From positions 53,983,114 through 54,047,113 of the forward strand of contig NC_088712.1 in the NCBI RefSeq assembly GCF_963576615.1: a stretch of DNA of 64,000 nucleotides, read 5' to 3'. The DNA comes from Watersipora subatra (Eukaryota; Bryozoa; Gymnolaemata; Cheilostomatida; Watersiporidae). A program made the translations under genes and the position numbers. Below, in pieces: positions 9,850 through 22,095 of the stretch; within the stretch, counting starts at the first letter, position 1; each line of letters starts with the position of its first letter. The notes beneath the pieces are model-generated. The model had not been told where the DNA came from. It did not search any database and saw nothing but the letters and a program-made list of their open reading frames with translations.

Positions 9850-11089
9850 CCCTAGGACACTTATGTATTCGCGGCATCTAACTTTCGCGTTTTCGCGGTG
9901 AAATCCTCTCGCGAAAAATTAATGAGCGAAACTAAACTGTCATAACGAACGAGCGAAAACGCAAAGTTAAATAGCTTTGTTCATTGATATCCACAATAAA
10001 ATCGTAATATTAGAAATGCAGGCAACTTTCGTCTGTGGTTAGGATAAATGGGAAATTTCTGGTAAACTCATTATAGCTAATACACCAACTGAGCAGCATG
10101 GCAAAGCAATATCAGTTTAGTCACCGAATTTGTAACTGATGAGGATGAAAGTCTGGTAGGTGAAGTCGTAAAATTGAAGAATAATTATTGCAGTGATGAA
10201 TTCTATTACCATCCAAAAACAATATCAACCCTCATCAGGTCCAACCACATTATCTCTTTCACTGCCAATCATGTACAAATTCGTTACCGGTCTAGTGCCA
10301 GCCATTTTACCGAAATTGCCGATATTGCTTCATGATATGTATACAGTACTTTTCAAGTTCTACTTTAATTATCTGTATAATCACGAAAATCTAAACTGGC
10401 TGTTATGTCATCAACAACTAATTAACTGTTTTATGACTCGCGCGGGGTAGTTAATGAACTCACAGAAAAATGTTCGTTTTTAGATTAGAAATTCTCAAAC
10501 AAAAGTTTAAAATTGCTTCGTTGTTTTAGGCTGATTTTATAGAGAAATCTTCGGACAACACAGTCAATTTCATAAAACACTTAAAGACCGTGGGTTATGT
10601 GGTCAACAAATAATAAAATCAGGTTACCAGACAATTGCTGAGAAAGTCAGAAAATGCGTTTATGTCAGTGGCCCCTAGAAAACGCATAAATGCGTTTATG
10701 GCAGCGTAAGGGTTATACAGTTTTGGCTGTGAAGTTGGTTGTTACCTATCTATTTTCTTCTTCTTGGGATTCGAGTGTGAAAGTCACGGCGGAAGGGACC
10801 TAGACGTCATTGATAGTCTAAGAAACAAATGGCAGCAAGTGAATAAATTGAATTGTCGATCTCACCCACACATTTCAACCTGTGGTTTACAAATACGAAC
10901 TATTCCCAAATTGAATTTTTTTCTAATTAGTGAACTGGACCTGAGGAATGTAATGTTTTTCCCACTGCATTTATTTTCACACCACTATATTTTCGCACTC
11001 ATCAGAGCCACGAAATTAAGTTGCAGCGAAATTTTACTCTGTGTGCTACTCACGAAACTAAATACTAGCGAAATATAAGTGTCCTAGGG
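9850..11089. mobile_element. MITE-like element with CCCTAGGACACTTAT termini
   Basis: The left end CCCTAGGACACTTAT (9850) is inverted at the right end (ATAAGTGTCCTAGGG, ending 11089). Both sides are flanked by TA (9848-9849, 11090-11091), a Tc1/mariner-like target duplication. Subterminal regions are rich in TTCGCG and GCGAAA motifs on both sides. No transposase frame is seen in the 1240 bp, so it would be non-autonomous. Confidence 0.65.
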
Positions 11090-11091
11090 TA

Positions 11092-11699
11092 GACATAATC
11101 ATTTTAACAATTAATATGATATTGTGAAGGAAAATGGCGGTTTCCTTTACTCTCCACAAGGCAGTCAAACAACAACGTCGAGTGTTAATCGCCAATAAAA
11201 TACATATCTACTGAATAAATATGTAAGTATACATGCATGACCGACAATAAACTAAGAAAATACATGCAGAGAGCGGAGTGCACAGTACGATTCCGCTTCA
11301 ACGAATGATTCCTCTTCCTTATATATTTTTGTTTACTGTCTAGACTCTGCCCCTTTGCTTTGTTCTACGCACAGTTTTTTCTCGATCCGTCGGCTTTCCT
11401 TTCGGGAGTCCAATTTCTTACCGGTGGCCGAGCTTTCCTAGGTATATCGAAGGTTTGGTTCTACCATAGTGGTGGCCGGGAGGTCTATCGCTATGGCCCT
11501 GATCACAGTGCTCTGCCATTACAATATGATGTTTGTAGACACAACACATCGACTGATAATCGGCATTTTAATAATTCCATGAACCTTACATATAGACAAG
11601 CGAAATTTAAACTATTGCTACTAGCATTCTGTCAGTTTAGTTTGTCGTGGGAGATTGTCAGATGCGATGGCTGTATGTACAGTTGTTCTGCAATGCAAA
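11092..11699. other. Spacer with one unassigned open frame
   Basis: A plus-strand open frame of 117 codons at 11360-11713 has no recognisable domain or splice context. A short frame begins at the ATGGCGG near 11134 (26 codons). Neither is supported as a gene. Confidence 0.3.
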
Positions 11700-11850
11700 A
11701 GAGCAGTTGGTAGGTATGATCGTTGGATTGTCAGTCTACCATGCTGGAAGTTGTGAGTATAAATCCCTGTCGGTGCTATGTTTTTACCAACCACCAACTG
11801 TGGCTTCAGACAGACAGACAGACAGGCAGACTGCACTATTACAGTAAACA
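11700..11850 (+). repeat. tRNA-like SINE with (CAGA)n tail
   Basis: An A-box-like TTGGTAGGTATGATCGTTGG (11707) and a B-box-like GTGAGTATAAATCCC (11753) are about 45 bases apart. They are followed by CCAACTGTGGCTTCAGACAGA and a (CAGA)n run. The copy at 21914-22095 has the same arrangement (CCAACCGTGG then ACAGACAGA). Confidence 0.5.
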
Positions 11851-12860
11851 TTACAGTAATAATTACATGAGACACCACAAAATCATCCAATCAGTGACAT
11901 GACACTACAAGAGCTCAAAACTCCTTCATAATCTCTGCCATATAGTATAAAATATAAGTTGATTAGAAAATGTTTGAATAAACAGACAGTTTAATAGTGT
12001 ATGTCTGCAACACGTAGTTACAGGAGATAAATTATGTGTTTGCTCAAGAAAACCGTTATCCATCATCAAAAACGTCATAGCCAGTCAAAATAGTGGAGAA
12101 TCTTTTGTATGATGCGACATAACAGTAATAGTGCACAAACGTAATAGAACACATGCTAAACAATTAAGAAAAGACAATGTATAATCTGTCACCACTGTAT
12201 AAAGTGTACATTTTTATAACGCGATAGGAAGATTAAATCTGATATCTCACGTACTGCCGTCTGCAAGTGTAATAAGTTCGATAGTCAGCCATACTAGTAG
12301 AGAAAATAGACTGAGAGTAAGAGATGAGTTTTTATCTTAATATTCCTCCCCAGGGATTTCACTCTCTTATATTCATCCCCAAGGGTTAGTCTGAGATGTT
12401 AAAATATGCTCCCTTTCTACTGACTTACACATTAATAAAAAAACTACCCCTTATCTTTTCCTCACCACAGACTAATTGTCCCTTTTTTGCTCATGATTAC
12501 CCCTTTTCACTGTATGGAGAGAGGTATTCATGTACCAAGCTAAAAACATACCCTTTTTGTGAAAACACTCTAGAGTGTCTGGCTGCCAAAAAACATCCCT
12601 GAAACATGCTTTTTTCGTTGAGCCCTTGGGGATGAAAGTTGAGAGTGAACTCCTTGGGTATCCTTCATGTCCAAATTATTGAAGCCACTAAAGAAGTATT
12701 GTTGATCAGACTGCTCTTAAAGTTTTGAATTTTGAATTTCATATTTTGCATAGCACAATCCAAGAAGTTAGCAAAACAAGAAAGACAACTTCTAGTCTGA
12801 AGTTGGTTCCCAAACATGAAAGTGACATCATTTTGTATCTCTTAATAAAAGGATAAAAGG
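11851..12860. other. Non-coding spacer
   Basis: AT-rich, with short open frames only. No domain, RNA gene or repeat family is recognised. Confidence 0.4.
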
Positions 12861-12864
12861 TTAA

Positions 12865-12947
12865 AGGTCAAATAGTAAAAGGTCAAAAAGGAATCCCACA
12901 AAGGTTTTCATAGGTCAAAAGGTCAAAGGCTTATGTGACAAAGGTCA
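12865..12947. promoter_or_regulatory. Cluster of AGGTCA half-sites
   Basis: Five AGGTCA motifs on one strand in 83 bp (12865, 12880, 12912, 12920, 12942). The pair at 12912/12920 forms a direct repeat with 2-bp spacing. Nuclear receptors bind such half-sites. The cluster may also be a decayed simple repeat (AAAGGTCAAA). Confidence 0.3.
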
Positions 12948-13492
12948 CATCAGGAATGACTTTTAACGTTCTACTGGTGAATTAGCACTTGCAAGTAGGC
13001 CTATCATTGTTTAAAGGAATAGGCCCTGCTCTGACCAGAATATGCTAAACTATATACAAATGCATGATCATAATTACTTTAGTGTGAAATACACCGGTTG
13101 CTATGTTTCAGGTCAGATGACTATGTCTTCCCTTTACTAACCCTACTAATATAATATAGTAGGGTATGAGAAATGTATAGAAATAGAATTTTTTATAGAA
13201 CTAAAATACGCTACTCAAATAGAGTGATGGTAATACGTAGCAATGCAGTGTTAAAGGTGAAAAATCAAAGAAACTTCAAAAGTATAATACTGTTTCCGGA
13301 AAATTCTAGATTACGACACAGCGTGACTACAATGTAAGGATAGATAAACATGAGGGTTATAAACAGAAGTCAAGGCTGCATATTTCTAATTAATCTAAGT
13401 AATTGTGATTATATACATAACATAAAATAATATAATAGGCCCTAATTATAATATACTGCAACATAGTATAACATAACACTAAGTATTATAGC

Positions 13493-14262
13493 ATAATTCC
13501 GGCGTATAGGTCGACTCGTCGTACAAATCGAGGTCCAAAGTTTGGTTTTAAAATCCTGGTTTTGACATCTATCGACCGTTTAAGCTGACCTCCTTCTCTG
13601 GCTCAAATCATTTGATCGCTCAATAGTTCAGGCGACATCAGAGGCAGGCGATGCGTAGCTGAGGAAATGGTACTTCAAAACGCCATCAGCAAAATCGCCT
13701 TTTTTGTACCTTTGGCATATACGTACAACAATAAACAAAACAATGAGACACAACAGTTTTAGTGAAGACCAATCAGGCACGAAAAACACTACTTCACCAT
13801 CGTACTGGCCCGCCTCACCAATAGAACGAAACTAGCACCTTTGATAATATGTACGTTTTTAACGGAACAGCCATGCTGCAAGACAGATCTCTCATTTCTC
13901 TTATTTTCTCACATGTGTCAAATGGACTACCCAAGTGTGGACTTGTTGGCTGATACCACAAATAAAGCATTAAATTAAAAAAAGCCCTTTATTGCAGATC
14001 AAAATATTAGTGATAATAATTTGAATGGTAAAGAATAGGACTTTGTGTTTGATTCATCTGATGTTGAGTAGGATTAATAGAATTTTGTAAATAAGTCCCT
14101 ATACGAGAGTAATATCATGTAATTTTGATTTGTGATAGTCTTTTGAAGTTGAATTTTACTAGAACTCGTGTCATGAAAAACGTGACAGCTGTATAAGTCG
14201 AGGATGGATTCTTAAGCATGAAATTTGGTGTCAAAGTTTCGACTTATACATAGGAATTTATG
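13493..14262. mobile_element. MITE-like element with GTATA-GTCGA termini
   Basis: The left end ATAATTCCGGCGTATAGGTCGA and the inverted right end (complement reads ATAAATTCCTATGTATAAGTCGA) match at most positions. AGTCGA/TCGACTTATAC motifs recur subterminally. It is about 770 bp with no transposase frame. Exact ends and target duplication are uncertain. Confidence 0.5.
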
Positions 14263-15780
14263 GTATTGTAATTTAACATAATATAGTGGATTATCTATAA
14301 TATTATATTTATAAAGGGATAAAGAGGTTAACACATAAAACTATGAATTTGTTAAGAAGGAAATCTCATTAAGCCGAGTAAAGCTATTGCTCTCACTCTA
14401 GGTTATTGCCAGTGTTACTTTAGGGCCACTTATCCGTAATCTATAATAATAATTACCTGCAACAGGCCTTTATAATAGAGATGAAGGATGGCGAAATACA
14501 GAACAATATTAGTTTAAACGGAAACCAGAATGACTTGTGTGCACATAGCTCACTGAGGAATAATCAGCAAAACCCATTATTGAGGCTTTTCTCTGCTGTA
14601 CTACACTGTATGCTGATGAAATGGCATAATTAGTCCTACTGCTATTGACGTGGTTCCAGCCCGTGAGCCCGTTAAAATCTCACCAGTGATTGGTGATTTT
14701 TAGTTGCGTGAATGACCTTCGCTGTTGCTATCTCAAAGTTTAACTCCAGTTTATTCTTATTCATATACGCATATATTATCTGAAGGTTTTATAAATCATT
14801 GTCACTCAAAATGTCTACAACTGTTTGCAGTTCAGATTGTTGGTAAAGGGAATAAATGGTTTAAATGGAAACGGGTATAAAGAGAGAAAAAGTGGGTAAA
14901 AGAGGTTTGAACATGTCTTTAGCTCTGTATTATCATCTGTCTTTGGAGTTCGTGATGGAAAACAGAAAAAGAATTTATTCTTTGATTAAGATTTAATATC
15001 TTAATCAAAGAATAAATTTTAAGAATAAATAAATATGCATTTAAAAAAAAAATTTTTAAAGTTTTATTTAAACGTTGGTAAAGCGTGTTAAGATTTAATA
15101 TCTTAATATACTTTACCAAAATTTAAATATAACTTTAAAAAAAATTCAAATTTAAGTTTGTAACTATCAAAATGTTGGTAAGGGAAAGCAATGATCTCTG
15201 CAGGCATCGCAGCAGGTGAGAATTGAATTCTAGTAAAGGAGTTTAATATACCTGTTCAATATAATTCAATCTAGTGAGATTCTGGAGCAAAAGTCATCGG
15301 CCCGTCTATGAAAAGAAAAGATAATGATAACATTTCCTCGGCTACGTACACTCGCATTTAATCTTGTCACTTCTCAAACAAGCTCGCAGGCAACTCACCT
15401 AGGAAGGCGCTTAGTGTCGATACTTGGGCAGACATGTTATTGAAAATCATATTCACATTAACCGTGAATATCACTGCTGATAGCATTCCCGTTCTAGCTG
15501 GTGACAACAAACTAATAAGTGGATGCAAATGTAGGGAATTCTGCTCTAGTTTTATGTCATCTGAACAAATAAGCCTCATTAGAACTGTGTATCAAGGATT
15601 ACGATTACGGAAAAAAAGGTTGGATATGGTTGTGTTGAGATAAATTGCCACTAACATAACAATCAAACCCCTTCAATGTGCTACAATAAATCTCTGCAGT
15701 GTACTCTGTGCTACACTGTGTGAGTGTTAAACTACATATGAAAAGGTATAGATTGAACGGCTACTTGATGAGTTGGGTTG
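14263..15780. other. Non-coding, with two strong palindromes
   Basis: No gene is supported here. Two hairpin-forming palindromes lie at 14972-15018 and 15075-15119, both built on AAGATTTAATATCTT. Confidence 0.5.
14972..15119. repeat. Two related palindromes
   Basis: 14972-15018 has 21-bp perfect arms around TTAAT. 15075-15119 has about 20-bp arms with three mismatches around the same TTAAT loop. The pair may be the ends or a sub-duplication of a small AT-rich element. Confidence 0.7.
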
Positions 15781-15820
15781 ATATTTCCGCATCCTGATGC
15801 CCTCTGTGGTCACTTTTAGT

Positions 15821-16020
15821 TGACCTTACGATGACCTTCTGTATAGGTGGACAATTCTAAATACACTTCCAACACTTTGATGATTCCTTGGGTTGTCATT
15901 ATATGCAGTCATAGCAATATAGCTTGATGAGAAGTGCCCAGTTTGAAGCATACCCTTTTAATGAAAATCTCCAGGACGGTGAGCTTTTAGCAACATATAT
16001 TGTTGACCTTACCATGACCT
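15821..16020. promoter_or_regulatory. Two DR5-type AGGTCA direct repeats
   Basis: TGACCT-TACGA-TGACCT (15821-15837) and TGACCT-TACCA-TGACCT (16004-16020) are on the minus strand perfect AGGTCA direct repeats with 5-bp spacing, the classic retinoid-receptor arrangement. They are 183 bp apart and 2.0 kb upstream of the GPCR start codon. They may sit in a decayed tandem or dispersed repeat. Confidence 0.35.
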
Positions 16021-16149
16021 TTGGGAGATCAACCATCATACGAATTTGAATAACAATGCAACCATCCTCTTTTTCAGGGTTTTAATGTGTAGAATGCCAG
16101 GTTTCATCAATATAGGTTGAGATTAAATGGGCGGTTGCTATGGCATTTT

Positions 16150-17680
16150 GATTTGTAAACAAATACCATGATTTACGATTCATGAATCGTCAACTTTAGC
16201 CTGCTTAAACTCAAAACTACAGTTTTAGTTCATCACGAGACCTTCACTACTAAAACTTGCATAACCTGGGCATATATAATCCAATTTAAAAAACTTGAAA
16301 TGCATTAAAATCATCAGAAATTTGCTGATTTTAAATCTTTAAATAACTCAAAAATGTTGTTTTAGCACCATTGTACATTCTGACTGCCTGGGTCACATTG
16401 TTTCTACACCATTGGTAATGATCTTTCAATATAGAGCTAACCCGCGTAAGAGACCTTTAGCAGAGATAATACTGTTTGTGGACCCCCATTGACTCAATGA
16501 AAAGTGGCTACATTTTTTCTTTGCTGTATTTAGTATCTAGTCAGCTCCGGTGTACAAAGCCGATTACAAACGAGCCAAAACAGTTCTACTTTACAAACAG
16601 AATAGAACTGGGTGAATAGCGGTAGTTAAAAAACATTTGCACGCATGACAGTAGGAAACTTAACACATTTAAAATAACGATCATTTAAAATAACGATCAC
16701 TGGCAGATTATTCTCACTGTCTGTCTTTGTTAGTCGATGTGTGTATTCTCACGAGCCAATACTGTGTTTTTACTTCAAAATTTAATCAGCCTTTGCTACA
16801 TATCAATCAGTCTTTGTAAATATTGATTTTTTTGTTTTCGTCTCATGGTCTAATTTGCTTTGAACGGCATTTACCAGTAAAAATAAGTTTATATCTATTT
16901 TAATCCCAGCCCCTCCTACTGAGTCGAATGTCTGTACTTTCATATCGCTAATAAAATCAAGTATATTGTGGCAGTTATCATTGCACACCATGTCATGTCG
17001 CTAGTGCATGTTTCCAATTCTCAACAGAGCATTTCTTAACTCTTTTTACATATGATTTGTTTAAACAAAAATGTTCAAATTTTATGTCAACTTTGATTTG
17101 CTATTGTAGCAAATTTATAGTCATCAGTTTGTGTGAGTTATAGCAACATTAGTAGTCAAATAGGTAGTCGGCAGCACTGAAGTTTACCACCATACAGTCG
17201 GCAAACTAAGGGAGACAAATCCCAATTTAATTTTTTTAACTAAAAGATGAAAAATTTGTGCAGTTAAAAATACTACGTTACTTTTCCAGTTATTTCTTTC
17301 TTACTTTTATAATAAATAATTCTTGCAGACGATGTATTTTTTTACTCAATTAGCAAACAGAATAATCATGACTGAGTTTGACTGATGACAAGACAGAAAA
17401 AATAATCAACCCACAGATCTGACAGATAAATATCATGAACTTTGATACTGCTAAAATTATGGGGTCGCTATAGAGATATGTTTGAGAACTGTTGTCAGCA
17501 ACATGCTCTTTCACCGTGGAAACAACAGGGAAAGCATCTTGAGCTTGTCAAGTTTTTACTTGTTTATCTGTTAACTGGTAATCACATCAACGCCGGAATC
17601 GAATTGGTTGCCTACAGACCGGACTAGAACTCCTTGGCTGCTCCGAGGTATTTGTTCAATAAGCCAGGCTGCCCGATAAG
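16150..17680. other. Non-coding upstream region of the GPCR gene
   Basis: I see no coding frame or repeat family in this stretch. Confidence 0.4.
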
Positions 17681-17683
17681 AGC

Positions 17684-17720
17684 TATTTAAATTCTTTTAT
17701 ACTTAGTATTGAAGACGTCA
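17684..17720 (+). promoter_or_regulatory. Possible core promoter of the GPCR gene
   Basis: TATTTAAA (17684) is TATA-like and a palindromic GACGTC with CRE-like context lies at 17714. They are about 310-340 bp before the start codon at 18027. Weak motif evidence only. Confidence 0.2.
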
Positions 17721-18026
17721 CAGAAGAGGCCTGAGCTGTTAGTGAGTAGTGAGTGAAGTGCAAAGTGGATTTTCCATAATCAGTTCGTTTCTGCTGAGAA
17801 AAGCGGTCAACTTGCTGATAAAATTAGAAGCATTTGCATAAGCAGTCGGTACTCATCCATCAGGTATTATACAGCTTATAGAACTCCGCCTGCCTTCTGC
17901 TGCCCAATGATGAGCAGCTGACTTTGCATTCCTTTCCTCTGGCAGCATCATTAAGCTTCTAGCACCGACGGAGCAAAGAGATCATTCAACTGACCAGGAT
18001 CGGCGAGTCGCTACACAACCCTCATC

Positions 18027-18302
18027 ATGAGTTCTGTGACATCCAGATATTTGAACACGCTGTCGAGTAACCTCTCATTGGTTATAGTTTCACGAGCAAA
18101 TAACGCGAGCACCACTCCGAGTGCCGACAAGGTCGTTCTAAATAACCTATACTTCTGGGTGTTCGGAGTGTTCCTTTGCTTCCTGTCTACCGTCGGACTG
18201 GTGACAAACATACTTAACATCTACGCTTTGTCACAGACTGTCAGAGTCAGCAAAAGGCCTATGTATCACTGCCTCATATGTATGGCTGCCGTCGATATGC
18301 TG
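18027..18302 (+). CDS. Class A GPCR, FMRFamide-receptor-like, exon 1 (N-terminus, TM1, TM2)
   Basis: First coding exon of a seven-exon receptor of 406 aa (18027-18302, 21614-21780, 24115-24267, 26651-26788, 31173-31323, 34198-34474, 37400-37458). All six joins keep phase. The N-terminus has glycosylation sequons (NLS, NAS) and no clear signal peptide. TM1 (about residues 42-69) has GLVTNILNIYAL in place of the usual GN motif. TM2 starts MYHCLICMAAVD, with the conserved Asp, and continues in exon 2. The donor is CTG|GTAGGC, phase 0. Reading on past the donor only gives a shorter frame ending at 18419. The family resembles peptide receptors such as the FMRFamide receptor, and the ligand is unknown. 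It would act at the plasma membrane through G proteins. Confidence 0.75.
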
Positions 18303-19819
18303 GTAGGCTTTCAAATGGTTTTTATAAAACAATTCTATTGTTCTATGCTGTCTTCTAAAACAATGCTTATCAAATTTGTTACTAGGTTGGCCAGCATGCT
18401 ATTTATTTCTCGATATTGAGGTTTCAACAAAAACAACTTAAAATCAACAATATATTATTAAATCCAAACTTGTCGTTCTGTGTATCTGTCAGTTAGTCCG
18501 TATCAATGATGCGTTTTAAAACTTTTTGGCCAGTTTGATTCAAACTTCACACACACGTGCTCCTTGCCTTCCGGCAGGTTGCTAAAACGTTCAGTTTCAA
18601 ATCTTCTTCTGGTTCCCAAGAACAGGCCTTTTAAACTCCCTCTTGATTGAAAATCAAAGAAATATCAGGCACTGTCGGGAGTACTGCTCGTAAGAACCAA
18701 ACGCTAATCAAATAAAAAAATATGAACGATCACAAACGTTCATATATGTATATTTGCCCGTTTATAGCTTTATAGTTGACTAGACCTGTATGATATAAAT
18801 GTTGAGTTGAATTGAGTTGAATTGAGTTGTACGGTCCAAGAGCACTAGTCACTGATAGTCACTGATAGTCACTAAAGTTTTATAGAAGCTCCACTGTAAT
18901 ATTAAAACCTTAAAATAATGAAATGCTGCAGAAGCTTAAGTAAATCTGAAGAACTTTTATAGAACTCAATCTATTGACGTGTCTTCACCTAATTCATCAT
19001 GCTGATAAAGTTGTTAGAACTGTGATTTGTCATACTTTTATTGCAAAACAAAGAGTAGTGTTCAAAAAAGAATATCAGTCACAAATCCTGGCCCTGGAGC
19101 TGTTTCAACATGACAACTTGGAAATGAATGATATTTTGGGCCTCTTTCGAGTGATGATGACCTTGACTCCTAAACTCCGAAAACTTTGGCTATATGTAGT
19201 AAGATCCATTCTTGTAAACCTCAAATATATATCTTTAAAAATATTGTCACGATGCAACTAAATGCTGAACAATGAAAGTTCTTGTGGAATAAGTAATGGA
19301 CCAAGTTCTACGTGGTCCATTCACTAACAATTTAGGGGCACATTCCTCTTGATCTCTTAGTGAGTACGCCGACTCCAGTCTGTCTACTCGGGGCTATTAA
19401 GGGAATGTTAACTATGTAGCGGAGTGATGAGCACTTTCTCAATTCATATGTATGAGGTGTAAGCATTAAGGCATCTTACTCTTCCTCTCACTATGTACCA
19501 AGAATTAAGGAACTTATGTACAAATAAAAGGAATATTGATTTCTGATTAAAGCAAGCAACAAAACAATATTTACTTGACTATCATGCATCAAATATATTA
19601 TGTTATGCATATATATAAATTAATATATTAATATTATATAATATGTTGATTGTATGTAGTATATTGATCATATATAATATATTGATCGTATATAATATAT
19701 TGACTGTGTATAATATAATACTCTATAATATAATTTTTTATATAATATGTTATTTTCTGCATTAGACATAGTATTATATATATTGTATATTGTATATATA
19801 CCTATATGTAGTCGAGTAC
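18303..19819. other. GPCR intron 1, first part
   Basis: No exon is recognised. It holds short GTTGAGTTGAATTG and AGTCACTGAT repeats near 18800-18880, and an AT-rich tract with repeated ATATTGATCGTATATAAT at 19600-19800. Confidence 0.5.
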
Positions 19820-19821
19820 AG

Positions 19822-20668
19822 TAGGTGCTTCTACAACGTAAATAATCCGTTCCAGGAAAGTTTACGTTATAGGGAACTTACGTTATCTGAACAGTAAAAT
19901 ACATGTTAATTGCCTAATCCATTACAAGAACTTCTTTAACTCATCCCTTTGGCCCTGCAAAAAGGAAAAACTAAACATAACTTTTTAATTTACTAGCTGT
20001 ACCGTAACTGTAGTATTATTGGTTTGTCTCGACAACTTTTCCCCTTTTTCTTATGGCTTTCCCTTGTTTTATGTTCCTTGATTGTAATTTTACACTAAGC
20101 TGAGGGGAGCGCACACCCTCGAAATCCTTTTACAACGAATGGTTTATTTCTCTATATAACAATATGTATTCTGCAAAGGAAAAATGATAACAAATATTTT
20201 ATACGTCTTCAATAAAGTAGACAAAATATTTTTATTATTGTAAGAGCAATGTTTATCTGTTTCTAAGGGTCAAGGTTATGGTAAAAGATAGCTTTCGACG
20301 ATACTCCAACTCGTGACATTCAGATCGTTACTGACCTGGAGCAATCGATCGCCTCTAAGTATTTCAGAACAGCAGCTAGTTGTTCTCTGTGCTCTGTCAA
20401 CATACCTCACGATCTATCATGGTGAACCAGGCTGTCACGAAACTTGCCTATACGATAGAGAAAACGCTAGACTATATCAGTTTTTCTTTCTCAAGTACGG
20501 CAAGAGAGAAAATGGTATTTTAAGACTACAAGGTTTTTGTTATTCAAATAAAATTTGATAACTTTCACCGTCTTGACTGTTTACGTTATATCGAATGCTT
20601 TACGGAGTACGAAGCAAAAGCTTTACATGAATTCTTTACGTTATCTGGAACTTACGCTATAGGAGCTA
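19822..20668. mobile_element. MITE-like element with ACGTTA-rich ends
   Basis: The left end (AGGTGCTTCTACAACGTAA, then GGAACTTACGTTATCTG) mirrors the right end (TTACGTTATCTGGAACTTACG, then CTATAGGAGCTATG). It is about 850 bp with no transposase frame. Ends and target duplication are approximate. It lies in GPCR intron 1. Confidence 0.5.
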
Positions 20669-21613
20669 TGAGCTAGTACACGGTACTAAAAATCATTTTG
20701 GCAGAGTTATCATCCTCATCTCTGGTGATTTTTAAAGGACAGACGTGTGCCTGCAGAAATAATTATCCGAAGAAATCCTAGCTGTACAACAGTAATTTGA
20801 AAAAATGCCAACTTTCTGAATGGAAATACTGTCAATACCACTGACAGCATGGACTGAACAAATGCAAAACACCAGTCATTATAGGCACATCTTTGTCAGT
20901 GGAGATCACAAACGAGAAACTAAACAGCTAAATAACAAAATAACTGCCCTTATTTTAGCGGCTGCTTTTTGGTAAAAAATTCTCCTTATCCAAAATATAA
21001 CATTTAGCCCTCTTATATAAAGACTTACAACTTACTATTTTATTGAATACCACTATTTTAAAAGGGTTAAAGTGAAAGTTTATAAAAAGTTAAAAAATTT
21101 TAAAGACTGAATAAGAGTCATTCAAGCTGTCAAAAACAAACATTTAAAAGAATTATATTTTTATTATAAATAGTTTGTTTTAATTAAAACAAAAAATATG
21201 TAAATAATATTGCTTACATTATTAGCTATTAATTTTATGTCAACACGCTGTCGACAGCATCAAAGTAACCAAATGCCTATTCAATATAATCTGATGTTTT
21301 TAATTTGTAATAAATGCAAAATGAATGTTTTATACCCGCTGCTAGCGCAGGCTTGCTTGCTAACAAAGCTTTTAGGGTTTAACTGACTTAAGCTCTGTTA
21401 TTAATTGTCAGCCTGCCATAACAAACCAGTTACATATTTTTGGCAGCTCTACACTGACCAGCAGCAGACACCTCTCTGACACGCAGCCAGCGCAGTGATA
21501 GAATAAATATATTTGAATCATTGTCAAATGATAGAGACAGCTCGTTTTAGTTTTGTGGCCATAGAAAACGTGCCCACTCGGTCACATATATTGTTCTGAA
21601 TGGTTCATTGTAG
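20669..21613. other. GPCR intron 1, last part
   Basis: AT-rich. No exon or repeat family is recognised. Confidence 0.4.
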
Positions 21614-21780
21614 CTCATGCTTCTCCTGTTGACAATGTCGACTAGATTCTACCTGCAGCGCCTCAGCAACCCCAATGATGTCAGAAAGGAATACACTGCC
21701 CGCACCATCAACTACCCATCCTATTTCCTCTACAGCGTTTGGTACATCTTTGCCAATGTTTTCATGACTATCTCTAATTG
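21614..21780 (+). CDS. Class A GPCR, exon 2 (end of TM2, start of TM3)
   Basis: The acceptor is TTCATTGTAG at 21613 and the donor is AATTG|GTACGT at 21781. It encodes residues 93-147 plus two bases of W148. It completes TM2 (LMLLLTMSTRF), gives an extracellular loop 1 with NYPSYF, and begins TM3 (YSVWYIFANVFMTISNW). The Cys normally found at the start of TM3, which makes the conserved disulfide, is not seen. Confidence 0.75.
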
Positions 21781-21913
21781 GTACGTAAAAATCAGTTACG
21801 TTATAATATTATATATATACTAGTCCTTGACAATCTAGTGTGCCATGAGCGATCCTCCAATGTGCCGACAAAACACAGAGAATAAGTAGCTGCAAATCTA
21901 CTTCAAACCATGC

Positions 21914-22095
21914 TAAGGTAGTCGATTAGCTAAGGTAGTCGATTAGCTAAGGTAGTCGATTAGCACAGGTGTTAGAGTGACCATCTACATCGCCAAATGT
22001 TGTGAGGAAAAATCTCATAAGATGCAATCTTTTTTCAAACCTCCAACCGTGGAGACAGACAGATGGACGGAGACGAACCTTATTATAGCAAATAT
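21914..22095 (+). repeat. tRNA-like SINE with tripled leader
   Basis: The 17-bp TAAGGTAGTCGATTAGC is repeated three times. The last copy forms the A box (TAGCACAGGTGTTAGAGTG at 21961). A degenerate B box lies 45 bases on. The tail has CCAACCGTGGAGACAGACAGA and CCTTATTATAGCAAA. Confidence 0.5.

Noticed and set aside
11360-11713. 117-codon plus-strand open frame
   Set aside because: No recognisable domain, no partner exons, and its 3' end overlaps a SINE.
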